Part shown: positions 10,188 through 20,492 of the stretch, piece after piece
How the letters are laid out: each line of letters opens with the position of its first letter
Numbering within the stretch: position 1 is the first letter of the stretch
Source of the DNA: CAJBLF01 sp964430205
Lineage (GTDB): Bacteria > Patescibacteriota > Gracilibacteria > Absconditabacterales > Absconditicoccaceae
Direction of reading: 5' to 3'
DNA length: 47,697 nucleotides
Assembly: GCA_964430205.1 (NCBI GenBank)
Contig: CAYSER010000006.1
Location: 1 to 47,697 of the forward strand
Translations under genes and position numbers: made by a program
The notes under the pieces: generated by a model
The model's database searches: none
What the model saw: only the letters and a program-made list of their open reading frames with translations
What the model was told of the DNA's origin: nothing

Positions 10188-10272
10188 CCTCATTCCGGCG
10201 TGATGGAATTGGTGCCGGAATCCATACTGAGCAAACTAGATTCCGGCCGCAAAACTTGACGCCGGAATGAGG
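10188..10272. repeat. Nested inverted repeat (CATTCCGGCGT type)
   Basis: Outer arms CCTCATTCCGGCGT (10188-10201) and its exact complement (10259-10272) enclose inner arms GCCGGAATC (10214-10222) and GATTCCGGC (10239-10247). The 85-base element sits between convergent genes. It resembles the palindromic intergenic repeats with a TCATTCCGGC core seen in many bacteria. Confidence 0.75.
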
Positions 10273-10332
10273 AACTACGCAGTGATATTACCTGGTCTCG
10301 ATTTGATCTCAATCAGTCTCTCCCGTCTCATA

Positions 10333-11703
10333 TTATTCCTTTTGTTGGTGTTGTTGTCCTTCCTTGATATACAGTCCGTATGCGATGGCGAAGAGCGCCA
10401 TGAACGGATAGACGATCATCCTATCTACGAAACTATGGAGCACCAATCACTCGATGCTGAGTCAGAGGATACCGACTCAGAACGCGAAGACGATCGTTCC
10501 ATAGAGTTTTCTCTTCTTGGTCAGTTTGGTGTCAGAATGTTTCTCTTCCTCATAGGATCTGTACGCAATATAGTGGAGATAGAGGTAGAGATAGAGCCGT
10601 CCGAGGAATCCGAAGATACCGTATTCGATCCGGATCTGAAGGTATTGGTTTTCAGGATTATATGCTTTGATTCATGCTATCTGATGGGAAGCTGGTCATG
10701 CAGTGCCTGCGCCTTTCCCCCGAAGCGGACTCTCTCAGACGATATTCAACGCTTCCACGACATGTTTGAGATGACCGGTATTTGAGAACTCCCTAGAGAT
10801 GATCTGTCTCTGTCAGAAGTAGGTCACGGTACCGAAGACGAGCAGTAACGGCACGAATCATCGGAGCGCCATTTTCCGGTATTTCCTAGGGAATTGCATG
10901 AAGATCAAGATGATGGTCTGCAGGATCCGTACCGCTCGCGCAGCTCTGGAGAAGGTGGACATGACAGAGAATCCGTAGAGGCTTCCCCATCGTATCTTCT
11001 CCCGGACGGGCCTTTTCTTGAAACAGAGGATGAAGAAGAGCGGCCGCATAGCGACTAAGAAAAATCATCGGCTAATCGGTCTCTCGAACAGGAATTGGTT
11101 GCGGACGTATCCTTGATCGTAACGGGTATAGTAAGCTGCGGGCGGTGCAATGCCTACATCGCCTTCGTAGTTGTATTGGTTGTATCCTACGAATCTGAGG
11201 AGATTAGGCATGAGCCGGATGATACCTCGCCGGACCAGGCTCCGGATGATCAAGGTCTTCATGACACGGCTATACCGCTTGATGAGATTCATCTCTCTAG
11301 CTCCGAAAAAGAGGATTGCAATGGCGAAGAAGATGATGAAGATCAGGAAGCCGATCATGCTGTACCTGATGGACATGATCCATGCACCGAGACCGCTATG
11401 CATGATGAAGACAGATACGACGAAAGTGATTGCTACGGTCGCCAGGAAGACGATCACGAATTTCCTGAGCGGGAAACGATCGAAGAATTCACGGAAGTTC
11501 TTATGCTTCCGGAAGTATCGTCAGAGGAACGCGATCAGGCCGATGATGATGATCTCCTTCCGCATCCGGACGATCTTCCGGAATGTCCCATCCCATCAGA
11601 GCTTATACGTGACGAACGTCTGCAAGAGGAATTGCAGGAGGAGACCGATGAAGAAGACTTTGGCGACTATGGTGAGCCGTTTGATGATTCTGTTTGTGTC
11701 CAT
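10333..11703 (-). CDS. O-antigen ligase / polymerase-like membrane protein
   Basis: This 456-residue integral membrane protein begins MDTNRIIKR and has about ten hydrophobic segments. Near residues 295-345 it has a segment with GKGAGTAGPASHQI followed by PENQYLQIRIEYGIFGFLG, which matches the Wzy/WaaL-type pattern (G-x-G ... HN/EN-x-YL ... E-x-G-x-x-G). Family members transfer or polymerise lipid-linked glycans on the outer face of the membrane. Only TGA = Gly joins the two halves, with TGA codons at FLGRYF, RGFFLV and several later positions. It starts about 120 bases downstream of mraY on the same strand, linking it to lipid-carrier chemistry. The stop TAA overlaps a copy of dispersed repeat family A. 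The exact substrate cannot be inferred. Confidence 0.75.
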
Positions 11704-11812
11704 GACGAAACTGAAAAACGGATAAACGATGAAACGGTAAAGCGAATAAACGATAAGCGCTGAAATAGCTAAACGGACAGCGATTTATCGTTTAGGCGTT
11801 TCAGCGTTTAAG
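11704..11812. repeat. AAACG-word repeat region between mraY and ligase-like gene (family C)
   Basis: The spacer consists of repeated words such as ATAAACGATGAAACGG and the complement TTTAGGCGTTTCAGCG, giving imperfect inverted repeats. Similar AAACG-rich words occur at 10124-10155, 37719-37740 and 38490-38580. No coding potential is seen here. Confidence 0.6.
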
Positions 11813-11824
11813 CAAATTTTGTTT

Positions 11825-12892
11825 TTAGTTTATGAATGCTTTATTGAATTGGTAGAAGAGTATGATGATGGTGATAACAGCCAGGATGCCTTGGAGGAAC
11901 CGCGCTTTCATGACGATAGTCGTCTCGTTGACGCCTTTTTTCTCGAAGAGATGATGAAGCGGTGCAACGAGGAACAGCTTTTTCTTGAAGTATTTTTTCC
12001 GGAAGATCTGCAAAAAGCTGGAGGACAGATCCACGATGAAGAGTCAGAAGAGAATCAAGAATGGGATGAAAATGCCCGCTCTCATGTTGATGAAATAGAT
12101 CAGTGATGCGATAAGCCCTCACAGCGCGAATGCACCGCTATCGCCCATGAAGATCTTGGCGGGATGGATGTTATAGAACATGAATGCTACCAGGATGCCG
12201 ACTACGATCGCTATGACGGTAGCCGCTATATAGGTCTGGAAAAAGAAGAGCATGATCATGAGGACAAAGAGGATGATGGTCATGAGTCCTCACGCGAGAC
12301 CGTCGAGTCCGTCGGTGATATTGATGGCGTTGACGATCGCTATGGTGAAGATGAACGTGATCAATGGGGAGAAGAGCCCTAGAGAGACCCTGCCAGCGAT
12401 AGGTCGGAAGTTGATATAATCGATCCCCAATCTGCTATAGAACCATCGGCTGATGAATGCAGAGAAAATGATCATCCCGATGAGCTTGGCTTTTGCGCTC
12501 AGTCACTTGACGGCACCATGTCACTTGATATTGAGGATGTCGTCTACGAATCCTATGAGTCCCATACTGAAGAATCCGAAAAGGAGGATATACGTCTCTT
12601 GCCTATTGAAGAGCGTATTTTTGATGAATCCGTAGTGTTGCAGGACAAAGGAGAGCCCTACCATAAGCAGCATGATGACGAGGAAAATACCGCCTCCCAT
12701 AGTCGGGGTTCCTTGCTTATGTTCGTGGAGCTGGGTGAAAATCGTCGATTTCTCTCAGGTCACGGCTGCCTCGCGGATATTCTTGCCGAACTTATATTTC
12801 CTAAGGATCTTGATATAGATGGGATAGATGATCCAAGAGATGAAGAAGGCGATCAGTGCGAACATGATGATATTGTTCAATTTGATTAACAT
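11825..12892 (-). CDS. mraY: Phospho-N-acetylmuramoyl-pentapeptide transferase
   Basis: MraY transfers phospho-MurNAc-pentapeptide to undecaprenyl phosphate, making lipid I at the inner membrane. The 355-residue length is normal. Family motifs in order: KQGTPTMGGG (about residue 64), FVDDILNIKG (about 118), NAINITDGLDGLAGG (about 202), NIHPAKIFMGDSGAF (about 247) and APLHHLFEKKG (about 314), including the catalytic Asp residues. About ten membrane helices are evident. TGA codons read as Gly include the one in IKGHGAVKG and the one after GLDGLA. The start ATG at 12892 gives a normal N-terminus. It shows that the organism makes peptidoglycan, in line with murB nearby. Confidence 0.95.
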
Positions 12893-13083
12893 GAGTCCGT
12901 TCCACAGCACATAAAAATGTCGAAGAGAAGAAGCATAGTCAAACCCATAAAATTTTCAAGGATAAATCCTTTTGACGATAGTGTCAAGTATTTTTTTGAC
13001 AAAAGAAAATAGCCAAGTAAGTATTGAAAAAACAAGATATATTGATTACAATCTGAGCGAAGGATTTATCCACTGACCCGACG

Positions 13084-14076
13084 ATGATGCACCATGACGC
13101 GATACGTTATTCGCTTGATCCGGAGAGCAGGCTTTCGGAACTGTCCACCGTTGCAGACTATGATGCCAAGGCATATGAAGCGCTCAAGGATCGAGTGGCA
13201 GATCATGGCGTAGAGGCGATGATGAGTGCCCAAGGGGATATGCATCACAAGCTGTTGCCTATCAGACCAAGAGTCCAGATCCTCTATCGGATGGGAGATC
13301 TCTCGCTGCTCAATAGACCCATCCTTGCTATCGTCGGTCCGAGGAAGATGTCTTCCTATGGACAGGAAGTCGTCGAGCATCTCTTTGATGAACTCGAGCG
13401 CTATGATGTGGTGACGATCTCCGGATTGGCAGAAGGAGTGGATCAGCTCTGCCATAGATGCTCTCTCGCCAAAGGTATCCCTACGATAGCGGTGCTCTGA
13501 GGCGGGATCGGAAGATATCTCAAGAGCAAGGATCATGCACTCATAGAGCAGATACTCGCTGCAGGAGGACTCATCATCTCTGAGTATAAGCTCGGAGAGA
13601 AACCGACCACGTATACCTTTCCGCAGAGGAACCGTATCGTAGCCGGCCTAGCGGACGCTGTGTTCCTGCCAGAAGCAGGCGAGCAATCAGGCAGCCTGAT
13701 CACGGTCGATCACGCGATAGCGATGCACAAGCCTGTCTACGCGACACCAAATTCCGTCTTCGCCACTTCGAGCGCAGGCATCCATCGCGCTATGCAAGAG
13801 GGGAAGGTCCAACCGGTGATGGATATGGCGAAGATGCTGGATACGCTATTTTTACGCACGGCAGCATCTGGTGTCCCTGTGGCTACAGAGGAGCTTTCCC
13901 CTCAGGAGCAAGCGATCTTATCGTTGGTAGCTCAGGAGCAAGGCGCGAGCATCGTGGATATCGTCCGCGGTACCTGATGAACGATGGCAGAGGCCATGCA
14001 AGATATCACCCTACTGGAGATCAAAGGGTTGATCCGCCAATCCCAGCCGGGAAGATATCAGTGCAGGGGCGCGTAG
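13084..14076 (+). CDS. dprA: DNA processing protein DprA
   Basis: DprA loads RecA on incoming single-stranded DNA during natural transformation. The Rossmann-like core shows AIVGPRKMSSYG (about residue 85), TISGLAEGVD (about 117), GGIGRYLKSK (about 140), FPQRNRIVAGL (about 180) and EQSGSLITVDHA (about 200). A C-terminal winged-helix region (about 265-328) follows. TGA codons encode Gly at 13498-13500 inside the conserved Gly run and twice in a row at 13975-13980; the stop is TAG. I use the ATG at 13084; a TTG at 13024 in the same open frame would add 20 residues and cannot be excluded. A pilin-like gene follows, so the two may both serve DNA uptake. Confidence 0.9.
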
Positions 14077-14163
14077 CTGAGCAAAATTACCTATTGCAAT
14101 TCTTGTGCTATTGTCTATTTCTGGAGCATACTTGCCTTACTTTTTATCCCTTATTTTCGTAGG

Positions 14164-14742
14164 ATGTTTACAAAGTCGCACAAGAAAGGTTTCACTTTGG
14201 TAGAGATGTTGATCGTCATCGTGATCATAGGCGTGCTTGCGGCCGCATTGATCCCAAGACTCACCAGTGCAAGAGGAAGAGCGAACGACGTAGCCCGCAA
14301 GGCAGCATTGCAGCAGATCGCTACCGCTTTGGTATCATATCAGATAGATCAATGATCATTCCCAGCAACTGGTAGTGCTTTAAGCCAAATTAAAGATGAA
14401 CTTATCAAAGGTGGTCTTTCAAGCATACCAACAGACCCTTCTTCGACTAGATCTTTTAGTGGCTTATCTGTTCAAATAGGCAACTGAGAGTTCGGATACC
14501 AATCAATCATAAAAAATGGTATACCGGATAACGGTTTCGTACTTATGGCAGCTACGGAAACGGAAGCATGATCAAATCGAGTTGTAACGAGTGCTAATAA
14601 AATAGGTTCGGATATTAAGAATTATGAAGATATAATAGTATGCAAGACAATAGTACAAACTGGTACTACTCCAGAAAATAATAGTGGCGTTTGTACATAC
14701 CCAAAGGGATCAGATGTGCTTAGATACATCACTCTTTACTAA
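14164..14742 (+). CDS. Type IV pilin-like / pseudopilin protein
   Basis: This 192-residue protein has the class III prepilin signal: a basic leader MFTKSHKKG cut before FTLVEMLIV, Glu at mature position 5, then a hydrophobic helix to about residue 28. The remainder is a Ser/Thr/Gly-rich globular domain with one Cys pair (VCKT and GVCTYP), as in minor pilins or pseudopilins of type IV pilus or type II secretion systems. TGA codons read as Gly follow YQIDQ, GN and TEA. No pilus assembly gene lies in the window. With dprA 87 bases upstream, a role in DNA uptake is plausible but is inference. The stop TAA is followed by a terminator. Confidence 0.85.
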
Positions 14743-14765
14743 TATTGTATACTTATTTATACATA

Positions 14766-14795
14766 AAAAAACCTGCACTCCGCAGGTTTTTTTTG
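14766..14795. terminator. Bidirectional terminator between pilin gene and murB
   Basis: AAAAAACCTGC / GCAGGTTTTTT forms a stem with a 5-base loop, with an A run on the left and a T run on the right. It can serve both the plus-strand pilin gene and the minus-strand murB. Confidence 0.85.
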
Positions 14796-14806
14796 AAACG
14801 CTATGA

Positions 14807-15913
14807 TTATATGATGATGACCTCCGGTTCGATGACGACTCAGAAACGCTCTTGTACGGCATGCTGGATCGCTTGGGCGAATGCCCGGACCTGTTCGCCG
14901 GTAGCGCCTCCGTGATTGACGAGGATGAGGGCATGCTTCTCGTAGGTGCCGACGGGTCCTTCGCTTCTGCCCTTGTAGCCTGCAAGCTCGATGAGCTGGC
15001 CTGCAGAGAGCTTGATGCCGTCGGAGACAGCATTGCCCTTGAGATCAGGAAAGGTGGAGAGCAAGCTCTCATATTGCTCTTGGCTTATGATAGGGTTCTT
15101 GAAGAAGCTGCCTGCCGTGCCGATCTTGGTCCGATCCGGTAGTTTGCCTTGCCTGATGCTGATGATGCTATCAGCCACCTCTTGCGCAGAGAGGGTAGCC
15201 GGATCCTTGCCTTCGGCAGTGATACGGTCTTGGATGTCCTTGTACTGGATATTCGGCTTATACGCTGGGGTCGCTTTCTCGAAAACGAACGTGACCGCGG
15301 TGATGATGACCTTGCCTTGCAACGCATGCTTGAAGATGCTATCGCGATATCAGAACGCACATTCGGCATTTGACCATATCTTTTTTGCTCCTGTCTCGAG
15401 CTCGATACCTTCAACCTCATGGATGATGTCCTTGGCTTCCTTGCCATAGGCGCCGATGTTCCCTACGGGAGCGGATCAGACATTCCCTGGGATGAGGACC
15501 ATGTTCTCTCCTCAGACATAGCCGTGGCTGAGCGCTCGCATCAGGGTATCGTGCCGTGATTCGCCGGCGCCGACCTTGATGTGGACTAAAGTATCATTGT
15601 CTTTGACGATCTTTTTTCCCATGAGTGAGACCTTGACGACCAGTCCGTGATAGTCCTTCGTGAAAAGGATGTTTGCTCCTCATCAGAGGAGAAGATGGGG
15701 ATGGGTCTGGAAAATAGGTTCAGATATCAGATCATAGATTTCCTGTTCATCATGGAGTTCCACGAAATAGTCCGCCGTGGCTTCGACAGCGAATGTCGTG
15801 AAAGGACGTAATGATATGTTTTTTCTGATCTCGAGCATGTCCTGGTAGCATATAGATAAATCATCGATAGTATACGCTTTTGTTCGGTGATTGCTAATGC
15901 AGATCTTCGGCAT
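14807..15913 (-). CDS. murB: UDP-N-acetylenolpyruvoylglucosamine reductase
   Basis: MurB reduces UDP-GlcNAc-enolpyruvate to UDP-MurNAc with FAD and NADPH. The 368-residue protein has the FAD-binding start (NISLRPFTTFAVEATADYF, about 30-48), LLGGANILFTKDYHGLVV (about 77-94), ENMVLIPGNVGSAPVGNIGAYG (about 142-163) and the C-terminal GSFFKNPIISQEQ segment. The gene is complete only when TGA is Gly: codons after HLLL, in HGYVGGEN, in SAPVGN and after QERF. The start at 15913 overlaps the TAA of the upstream gene as TAATG, which argues for translational coupling and for this start over the internal ATG at 15838. The stop is TAA at 14807-14809. Confidence 0.93.
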
Positions 15914-16425
15914 TACATCATCTCTGCGAGCGAGTCATAGGTCTCCTGGATCTCTGAGATATCGATATAGATCTCCATAAAAAGAGCTGAGAAGCTATCT
16001 ATCTTCTCCGTTTGCTCCTCCTTGTCCTGGCTCCTGGCAAAGGTTTCCGTCACGGATCTCAAGGGAGTGAGTATCGCACGATAGCGCTCCTCGAAACCGT
16101 CGAGATTGTCCTGGATCGTCTGGATATGGCTATAGCCATCCCATTTGCGTTGCTTCGAGATATGCGGGGCATGGATATGATTGATCAGGAGTTTCCTTTC
16201 GTTCGCATAATAGCCGTCAAATGAGGCTATCAATTCTGCTGCTTGCACATAGAGAGGATCGAGCTTACTCATCCTGATATGGTATCCATGGAGATAGCGG
16301 ACGAGCGTATCAGCGAATTGCAGGCTTTTCAATAGTTCGCTTTTTTTTCCTTCAAGTCCCATATCGTGGAGGATATCGCTGATTCTCTTGGGGTCTTTGT
16401 CTCTGTTATCTGGATGTTCGTTCAT
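15913..16425 (-). CDS. Unidentified 170-residue helical protein
   Basis: I do not recognise this protein. It is hydrophilic, rich in Glu, Lys, Asp and His, predicted mostly helical, and without signal peptide, membrane helix or Cys. It contains no TGA codon. Its stop overlaps the murB start (TAATG) and its start lies 57 bases after the rlmD stop, so it is co-transcribed with both. A small cytosolic helical protein linked to murB could be a regulatory or structural partner, but nothing in the sequence shows this. Confidence 0.7.
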   Translation of the reverse strand: MNEHPDNRDKDPKRISDILHDMGLEGKKSELLKSLQFADTLVRYLHGYHIRMSKLDPLYVQAAELIASFDGYYANERKLLINHIHAPHISKQRKWDGYSHIQTIQDNLDGFEERYRAILTPLRSVTETFARSQDKEEQTEKIDSFSALFMEIYIDISEIQETYDSLAEMM

Positions 16426-16482
16426 GACGAAGATATCACGCAGATAAAAAAGCTACGCATGATATCATAGATATGTATTCTA

Positions 16483-18096
16483 TTATGTCAACACTCATAT
16501 GCATTCGATATGATGGGTCTGGGGGAACATGTCCACCGGCTGGATCTGCTTGATAGAGAATCCTCCGGCGATCAGGAGCTCGATGTCCCTGACCATGGTG
16601 ACCGGGTTGCAGGAGATATAGAGGAGCTTGAAATCTGATGCTTTCTTGAGGTCACAGATCGTCTGGATGACGTTCTTGTGGAGGCCGTCTCTTGGAGGAT
16701 CGACGATCACCAATCACAGATCGGTCAACTTCTCCATGATCTCCGGATTCTGCGCAAACGCTTTTTCCGCAGGATTGGCGATGAACATGACCTTCTCTTC
16801 CAACCCATTGATCTTGGCGTTGTATCGCGCATCAGTGATAGCTTCTTCCACGATCTCCACACCGACGAGCTTTTCTCCTTTGCCTGCTTTGAGGAAACTG
16901 ATGCCGATGCTGCCGGTACCGCAGTAAAGATCCAAGATCGTTCATTCGATATTCCCGACCATATTCATCGCTTGACCAAAGAGCTGTTGCGCTCATAGCG
17001 TATTGGTCTGAAAGAACGAGAATGGCGATATCCTAAAAGATACCTCAGCGGAAGATTCTACGGCCTCATGAAGATCTTCGCTATCGGTAGGAAGCGGGGT
17101 TTTTGCCGCATTTTTGAAGATAAGCTTTTCATAGATGTGTCCTTCTCATCGGAACGTCTTGGTTTCGCATTCCTGCGACTTGATGATGTCTGCCAATCCG
17201 TTGTTGTACGTGATGACGAGCGTGGTCACTTGCTCCTTGAGGAGCGGATCCTGTTTCAGGGTCTCGAGGAAAACATTCCGTTTCTTGGTAGCACTCGTTT
17301 TGAGGTTATTGTCCGCGACAGCGAGATTGACGAGGGATTGGTCAGTATGGAACCCTTGCCTGATCACGATATGCCTGAAGAATCCTTGATGCGTCATCTG
17401 ATCATAGGCCGGGAGTTTGGATGCCTTGCAAAGCTCTTTGAGATGATGGAATAATGCATTCGCCTTGTCGGAGATCAGCGCACAGCTCTCGATATCGACG
17501 ATTTTGCTGAATTCGCCTTGCTTATGGAATCCGCAGCTCCAGTCAGAGATCACCATATTCGGTGATCAATTTTCAATTTTCAATTTTCAATTTTCAATAT
17601 TTCCATGTTGTTTAGTTATATATTTCCCGAAGCTGAATTCGATCTTGTTCCTGTAGTTCTTTTCCTGGGGAGAGCCGATGATAGGAAGGACGATCAGGTC
17701 GGGAAGCTTTTTCTTGATCTTGGTGAAGGCGTCATTGACGATATCTTCCTTGAGCTTCATCTGGTTTGCATAGCTCAACATCTGCCGTTTGCAGCCTCCG
17801 CACCCTACTTTCCATAGAGGAAATGCATCCTCGGCCTCCGATGCTTTGATTTGGAGCATCGAAAAAAAATGCGGACAGAAAATGGTCCCATCTACGATCT
17901 TTGGATCGAGTGCATGGATGCGGACGATATGCGCTTCGACGAAATCCTTCCTTTGTTTCACGATCCTGAGGTCGACGATACTTCACGGCAACGCGCCTCA
18001 TTTGATGAGGATCCTTTTGCCATCGCTCATTCTTGCGAGTCCTACTCATCCGTAGCCTATCTTGTCTATTTTTATCCTTGAGAGTATTTTGGCCAT
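16483..18096 (-). CDS. rlmD: TrmA/RlmD-family 23S rRNA (uracil-5-)-methyltransferase with in-frame repeat insertion
   Basis: Enzymes of this family methylate uracil C5 in 23S rRNA or tRNA using SAM. Order of parts in 537 residues: TRAM-like N-terminus (KIDKIGYGGVGLARM, LPGSIV; about 7-45), iron-sulfur Cys (FCPHF near 74, CGGC near 100), SAM motif DLYCGTGSIGIS near 388, a DPPRDG motif near 465 and catalytic SCNP near 497. It is longer than the usual 430-460 residues. One reason is a stretch between the first Cys and CGGC; another is residues about 166-177, encoded by an intergenic-type AATTTTC repeat (17567-17600) kept in frame through TGA = Gly. TGA codons occur at GYGGVG, IKGGALPG and elsewhere. 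The start ATG is 21 bases after the adk stop. RlmD rather than RlmC or TrmA is by overall form only. Confidence 0.85.
17567..17600. repeat. AATTTTC microrepeat inside rlmD
   Basis: Four copies of CAATTTT in tandem lie within the rlmD reading frame. The same word type fills intergenic regions at 18787-18931, 22320-22379 and 24004-24034. On the coding strand it gives alternating ENG and KLKI residues, with TGA as Gly. Confidence 0.85.
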
Positions 18097-18117
18097 GCGC
18101 TCTTGTTGCAAAAAAGA

Positions 18118-18693
18118 TTAAATTGCGAGTTTCTGTTCCATCGCCTTTTCGACTTCATCTATCGTACCTGATGCGTCGATGTGGATGACCTTGTCGAGCG
18201 ATTCGAGGTATTCGATCACTGGCATCGTCTCCTGCATGAAAGTCTCTATCCTGGTATTCATCGCTTCGAGCGTATCGTCAGCGCGACCTTCAATCTGCGC
18301 TCTTTTTTTCATCCTTTCGATCGCTTGTTCCTTGGAAAGGACGAAATGCACGACGACATAGTCTCTCTGATGGTCTTTCATGCTCTTGACCATGGCTTCA
18401 GCTTGTTCCATAGCTCTCGGGAATCCGTCGACCATGAGTCAGCATCATTTGTTTTGCGCTATCTCCAATGCGGTATGGAATCGATCCAGGCTCACGAAAT
18501 GAGGGACCAATTCGCCTCTATTGACGATGTCCTTGCAGAAGTTCCCTATGATATTATCGTTGGACATGATCGCTCTGAAGAGCTGTCACATTTCCAGATA
18601 TTCATAATGATCTGAGAGTTTCTTAAAGAGAATTTTCGCTTGGGTGCCTTTGCCGCATCACTGAATGCCGAGGAAGAAGATATCCTTATTCAT
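18118..18693 (-). CDS. adk: Adenylate kinase
   Basis: Adk interconverts ATP + AMP and 2 ADP. This 191-residue short form lacks the zinc-type LID insertion. The P-loop is GIQGCGKGTQAK (residues 9-20), followed by EMGQLFRA (about 38-45), MVDGFPRAMEQ (about 86-96) and a C-terminal kinase half with RADDT in the LID region. The P-loop Gly, EMG Gly and the two Gly of KGCGLMVDGFP are written TGA, so the first half is invisible under standard decoding. It is the first gene of a likely adk-rlmD-unknown-murB operon. Confidence 0.92.
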
Positions 18694-18724
18694 AACGAGA
18701 ATGATGAAATGATAAAACAACTGG

Positions 18725-18931
18725 GAGACTGAATTGAGATGGATTGAGACTGAATTGAGACTGAATTGAGACGGGACAGACTGATAAATTTTCAATTTTC
18801 AATTCTGAATTCTGAATTCTAAATTCTGAACTCTAAATTCTAAATTTTCAATTCTGAATTCTAAATTCTAAATTTTCAATTCTGAATTCTAAATTCTTGT
18901 TTCTAAATTCTGAACTCTAAATTCTAAATTA
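18725..18931. repeat. Repeat-filled spacer: family A units plus AATTCTAAATTC microrepeats
   Basis: The 396-base region 18694-19089 has no gene. It holds four GAATTGAGACT-type units (18725-18780), which are family A in reverse orientation, then about 140 bases made almost only of AATTCTGAATTCTAAATT words (18787-18931), then a copy of the CCAGG...CCTG family D (18994-19031). The arrangement is head-to-tail without spacers. Confidence 0.85.
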
Positions 18932-19089
18932 GACTATAGGCATTTCCCTCCCGAAAGCAAAAAAAAATACCATCCACAATAAAATATCAGATGACAGGCA
19001 CCAGGTTTTCGGTTCCTGATTCCCCTATTCCGCATACGAAAAAAAGTCACTTCCGTGACTTGATTTCCATATATGATATGTGCGGTCTT

Positions 19090-19512
19090 TTACCTCTTTG
19101 ACCGAGTTGGGCCTTTTCTCGCCTTCTTGAGACCTGGCTTCTTCCTTTCCTTGACTCTTGGATCCCTCTTGAGCAATCCATATGGCTTCAAGGTAAGTCT
19201 GAGATCTGAGTTCCATTCGATTAACGCTCTTGCGAAACCGAGCTTGATAGCATCAGACTGTCCTGAGATACCTCATCCGTTGACGACGATTTCCGCGTCG
19301 AACTTCTTGAGATAGTCAGCGCCTATGGTAGTGAGCGGAGAAAGAGCGTTCTCGAGAAGATAGAGGTTTCCTCCGAAATATTCAGCCAATGGTTTCTGTG
19401 ATCCATTGGAGGTCTTGATGGAGAAATTGCCTGCTCCATTTCCGAAGAGCTTGACGATAGCAGTGGTTTCCTTTCTTCTTCCTATAGCGTAGGTGTATTC
19501 CTTGTTTGCCAT
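19090..19512 (-). CDS. rpsI: 30S ribosomal protein S9
   Basis: This is uS9 of the small subunit. The 140-residue protein has the family start YAIGRRKETTAIV, then GISGQSDAIKLGFARAL, RLTLKPYGLLKRDPRVKERKK and a basic tail ending in KR that reaches into the P site. A TGA codon before ISGQ is read as Gly and is conserved in the family. I chose the ATG giving MANKEY; an ATG nine bases upstream is possible. It follows rplM with a 37-base gap, the usual rplM-rpsI pair. Confidence 0.95.
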
Positions 19513-19549
19513 TATATACATAGGGAATGATAAAATAGGGTAGTGGTGA

Positions 19550-20005
19550 TTATTTTACTGGAGTCGGTTTGAAATGATCGTATTTGGTGGTAGTCCCTTC
19601 TACGAGCTTGAGTCTCTTGATCCTCTTGTCTCTGAGCTTGTTTTTGGAGAGCATCCCTCTGACGACCGCGGTGAGCAATTTTGCAGGATTCTTCTTCATC
19701 ATCAAGTCCCGAGTGACGGACTTGAGATTTCCTTTGTATCCGCTGTAAGAATACATGACATTCTCCTGGAGCTTATTGCCGGTCACCTTTATCTTGTCGA
19801 TATTCTCCACGAGCACGAAATCTCCAGCATCCCGGAAATCAGCATAATAGGCTTTATGTTTGCCCAAGAGCAATTTTGCGATATCGACCGCAAGCCTTCC
19901 CATCGTTTTTCCGCTTGCATCGATCCTTCGCCGAGTCCTATTTTTGTCCATATCAGCTGGCTTTACCCGAAGCGTCTTATTGAGATCTTTCTTTGTGAAT
20001 TCCAT
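19550..20005 (-). CDS. rplM: 50S ribosomal protein L13
   Basis: This is uL13. The 151-residue protein carries DASGKTMGRLAVDIAKLLLGKHK, DFVLVENIDKIKVTGNK and VVRGMLSKNKLRDKRIKRLK, all family segments in order. It lies between rplQ and rpsI as in many bacteria. No recoded TGA is present. The stop is TAA. Confidence 0.95.
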   Translation of the reverse strand: MEFTKKDLNKTLRVKPADMDKNRTRRRIDASGKTMGRLAVDIAKLLLGKHKAYYADFRDAGDFVLVENIDKIKVTGNKLQENVMYSYSGYKGNLKSVTRDLMMKKNPAKLLTAVVRGMLSKNKLRDKRIKRLKLVEGTTTKYDHFKPTPVK

Positions 20006-20073
20006 GTTGAATATTTCAAATAGCTAAATGATAGAAATGAGAGGATATGGGTAGACGAACTCTATTATCCGTC

Positions 20074-20460
20074 TTAAATAAGTTTGAGCATGACTTTCTG
20101 GACACCGTCGCCGACCCTGTATCCCAATTTATAGTCAGCTACGAAGCTTGAAGTGGAGCCTGATTCGATATACTTAGGCAAGAGTACGTTCAATACTTTC
20201 TTCCCTTCGTCCTCTCCGAAGATCCTAGCTTTGATGTATCTGATAGACTCTCTCTTTGCATCTTTGGCTTCGAGTTTCTTATTCATCTTCACCAGATCAG
20301 CGAAAAATGTATCTATCTCCGCTTTGAGGACCTTAGCCCTTTTTGGCGTAGTGGTGGTCTTTCCGTTCTTGATGAGATTAGTCAGGAGCTGTCTGACGAA
20401 GATATCTCTTTTCTTGGCTCCGGTATGCAATTCGAGCATTTTATTGTATTGATGTCTCAT
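20074..20460 (-). CDS. rplQ: 50S ribosomal protein L17
   Basis: This is bL17. It has 128 residues with LFVRQLLTNL-like FVRQLLTNLIKNGKTTTTPKR after an N-terminal MRHQYNKMLELHTGAKKRD; the usual HRxxxLRNL core is rather divergent. It ends in TAA. Its start lies 32 bases from the assembly gap, and rpoA lies on the other side of the gap, so the common rpoA-rplQ order is kept. Confidence 0.93.
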   Translation of the reverse strand: MRHQYNKMLELHTGAKKRDIFVRQLLTNLIKNGKTTTTPKRAKVLKAEIDTFFADLVKMNKKLEAKDAKRESIRYIKARIFGEDEGKKVLNVLLPKYIESGSTSSFVADYKLGYRVGDGVQKVMLKLI

Positions 20461-20492
20461 GATACAACATAACTAAATGAGTAAAATAATTT

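Noticed and set aside
11095..12889. Several long acidic plus-strand frames (up to 222 codons)
   Set aside because: They lie antisense to mraY and the ligase-like membrane gene. Their Asp/Glu richness is the mirror of hydrophobic codons, and the minus strand has clear family motifs.
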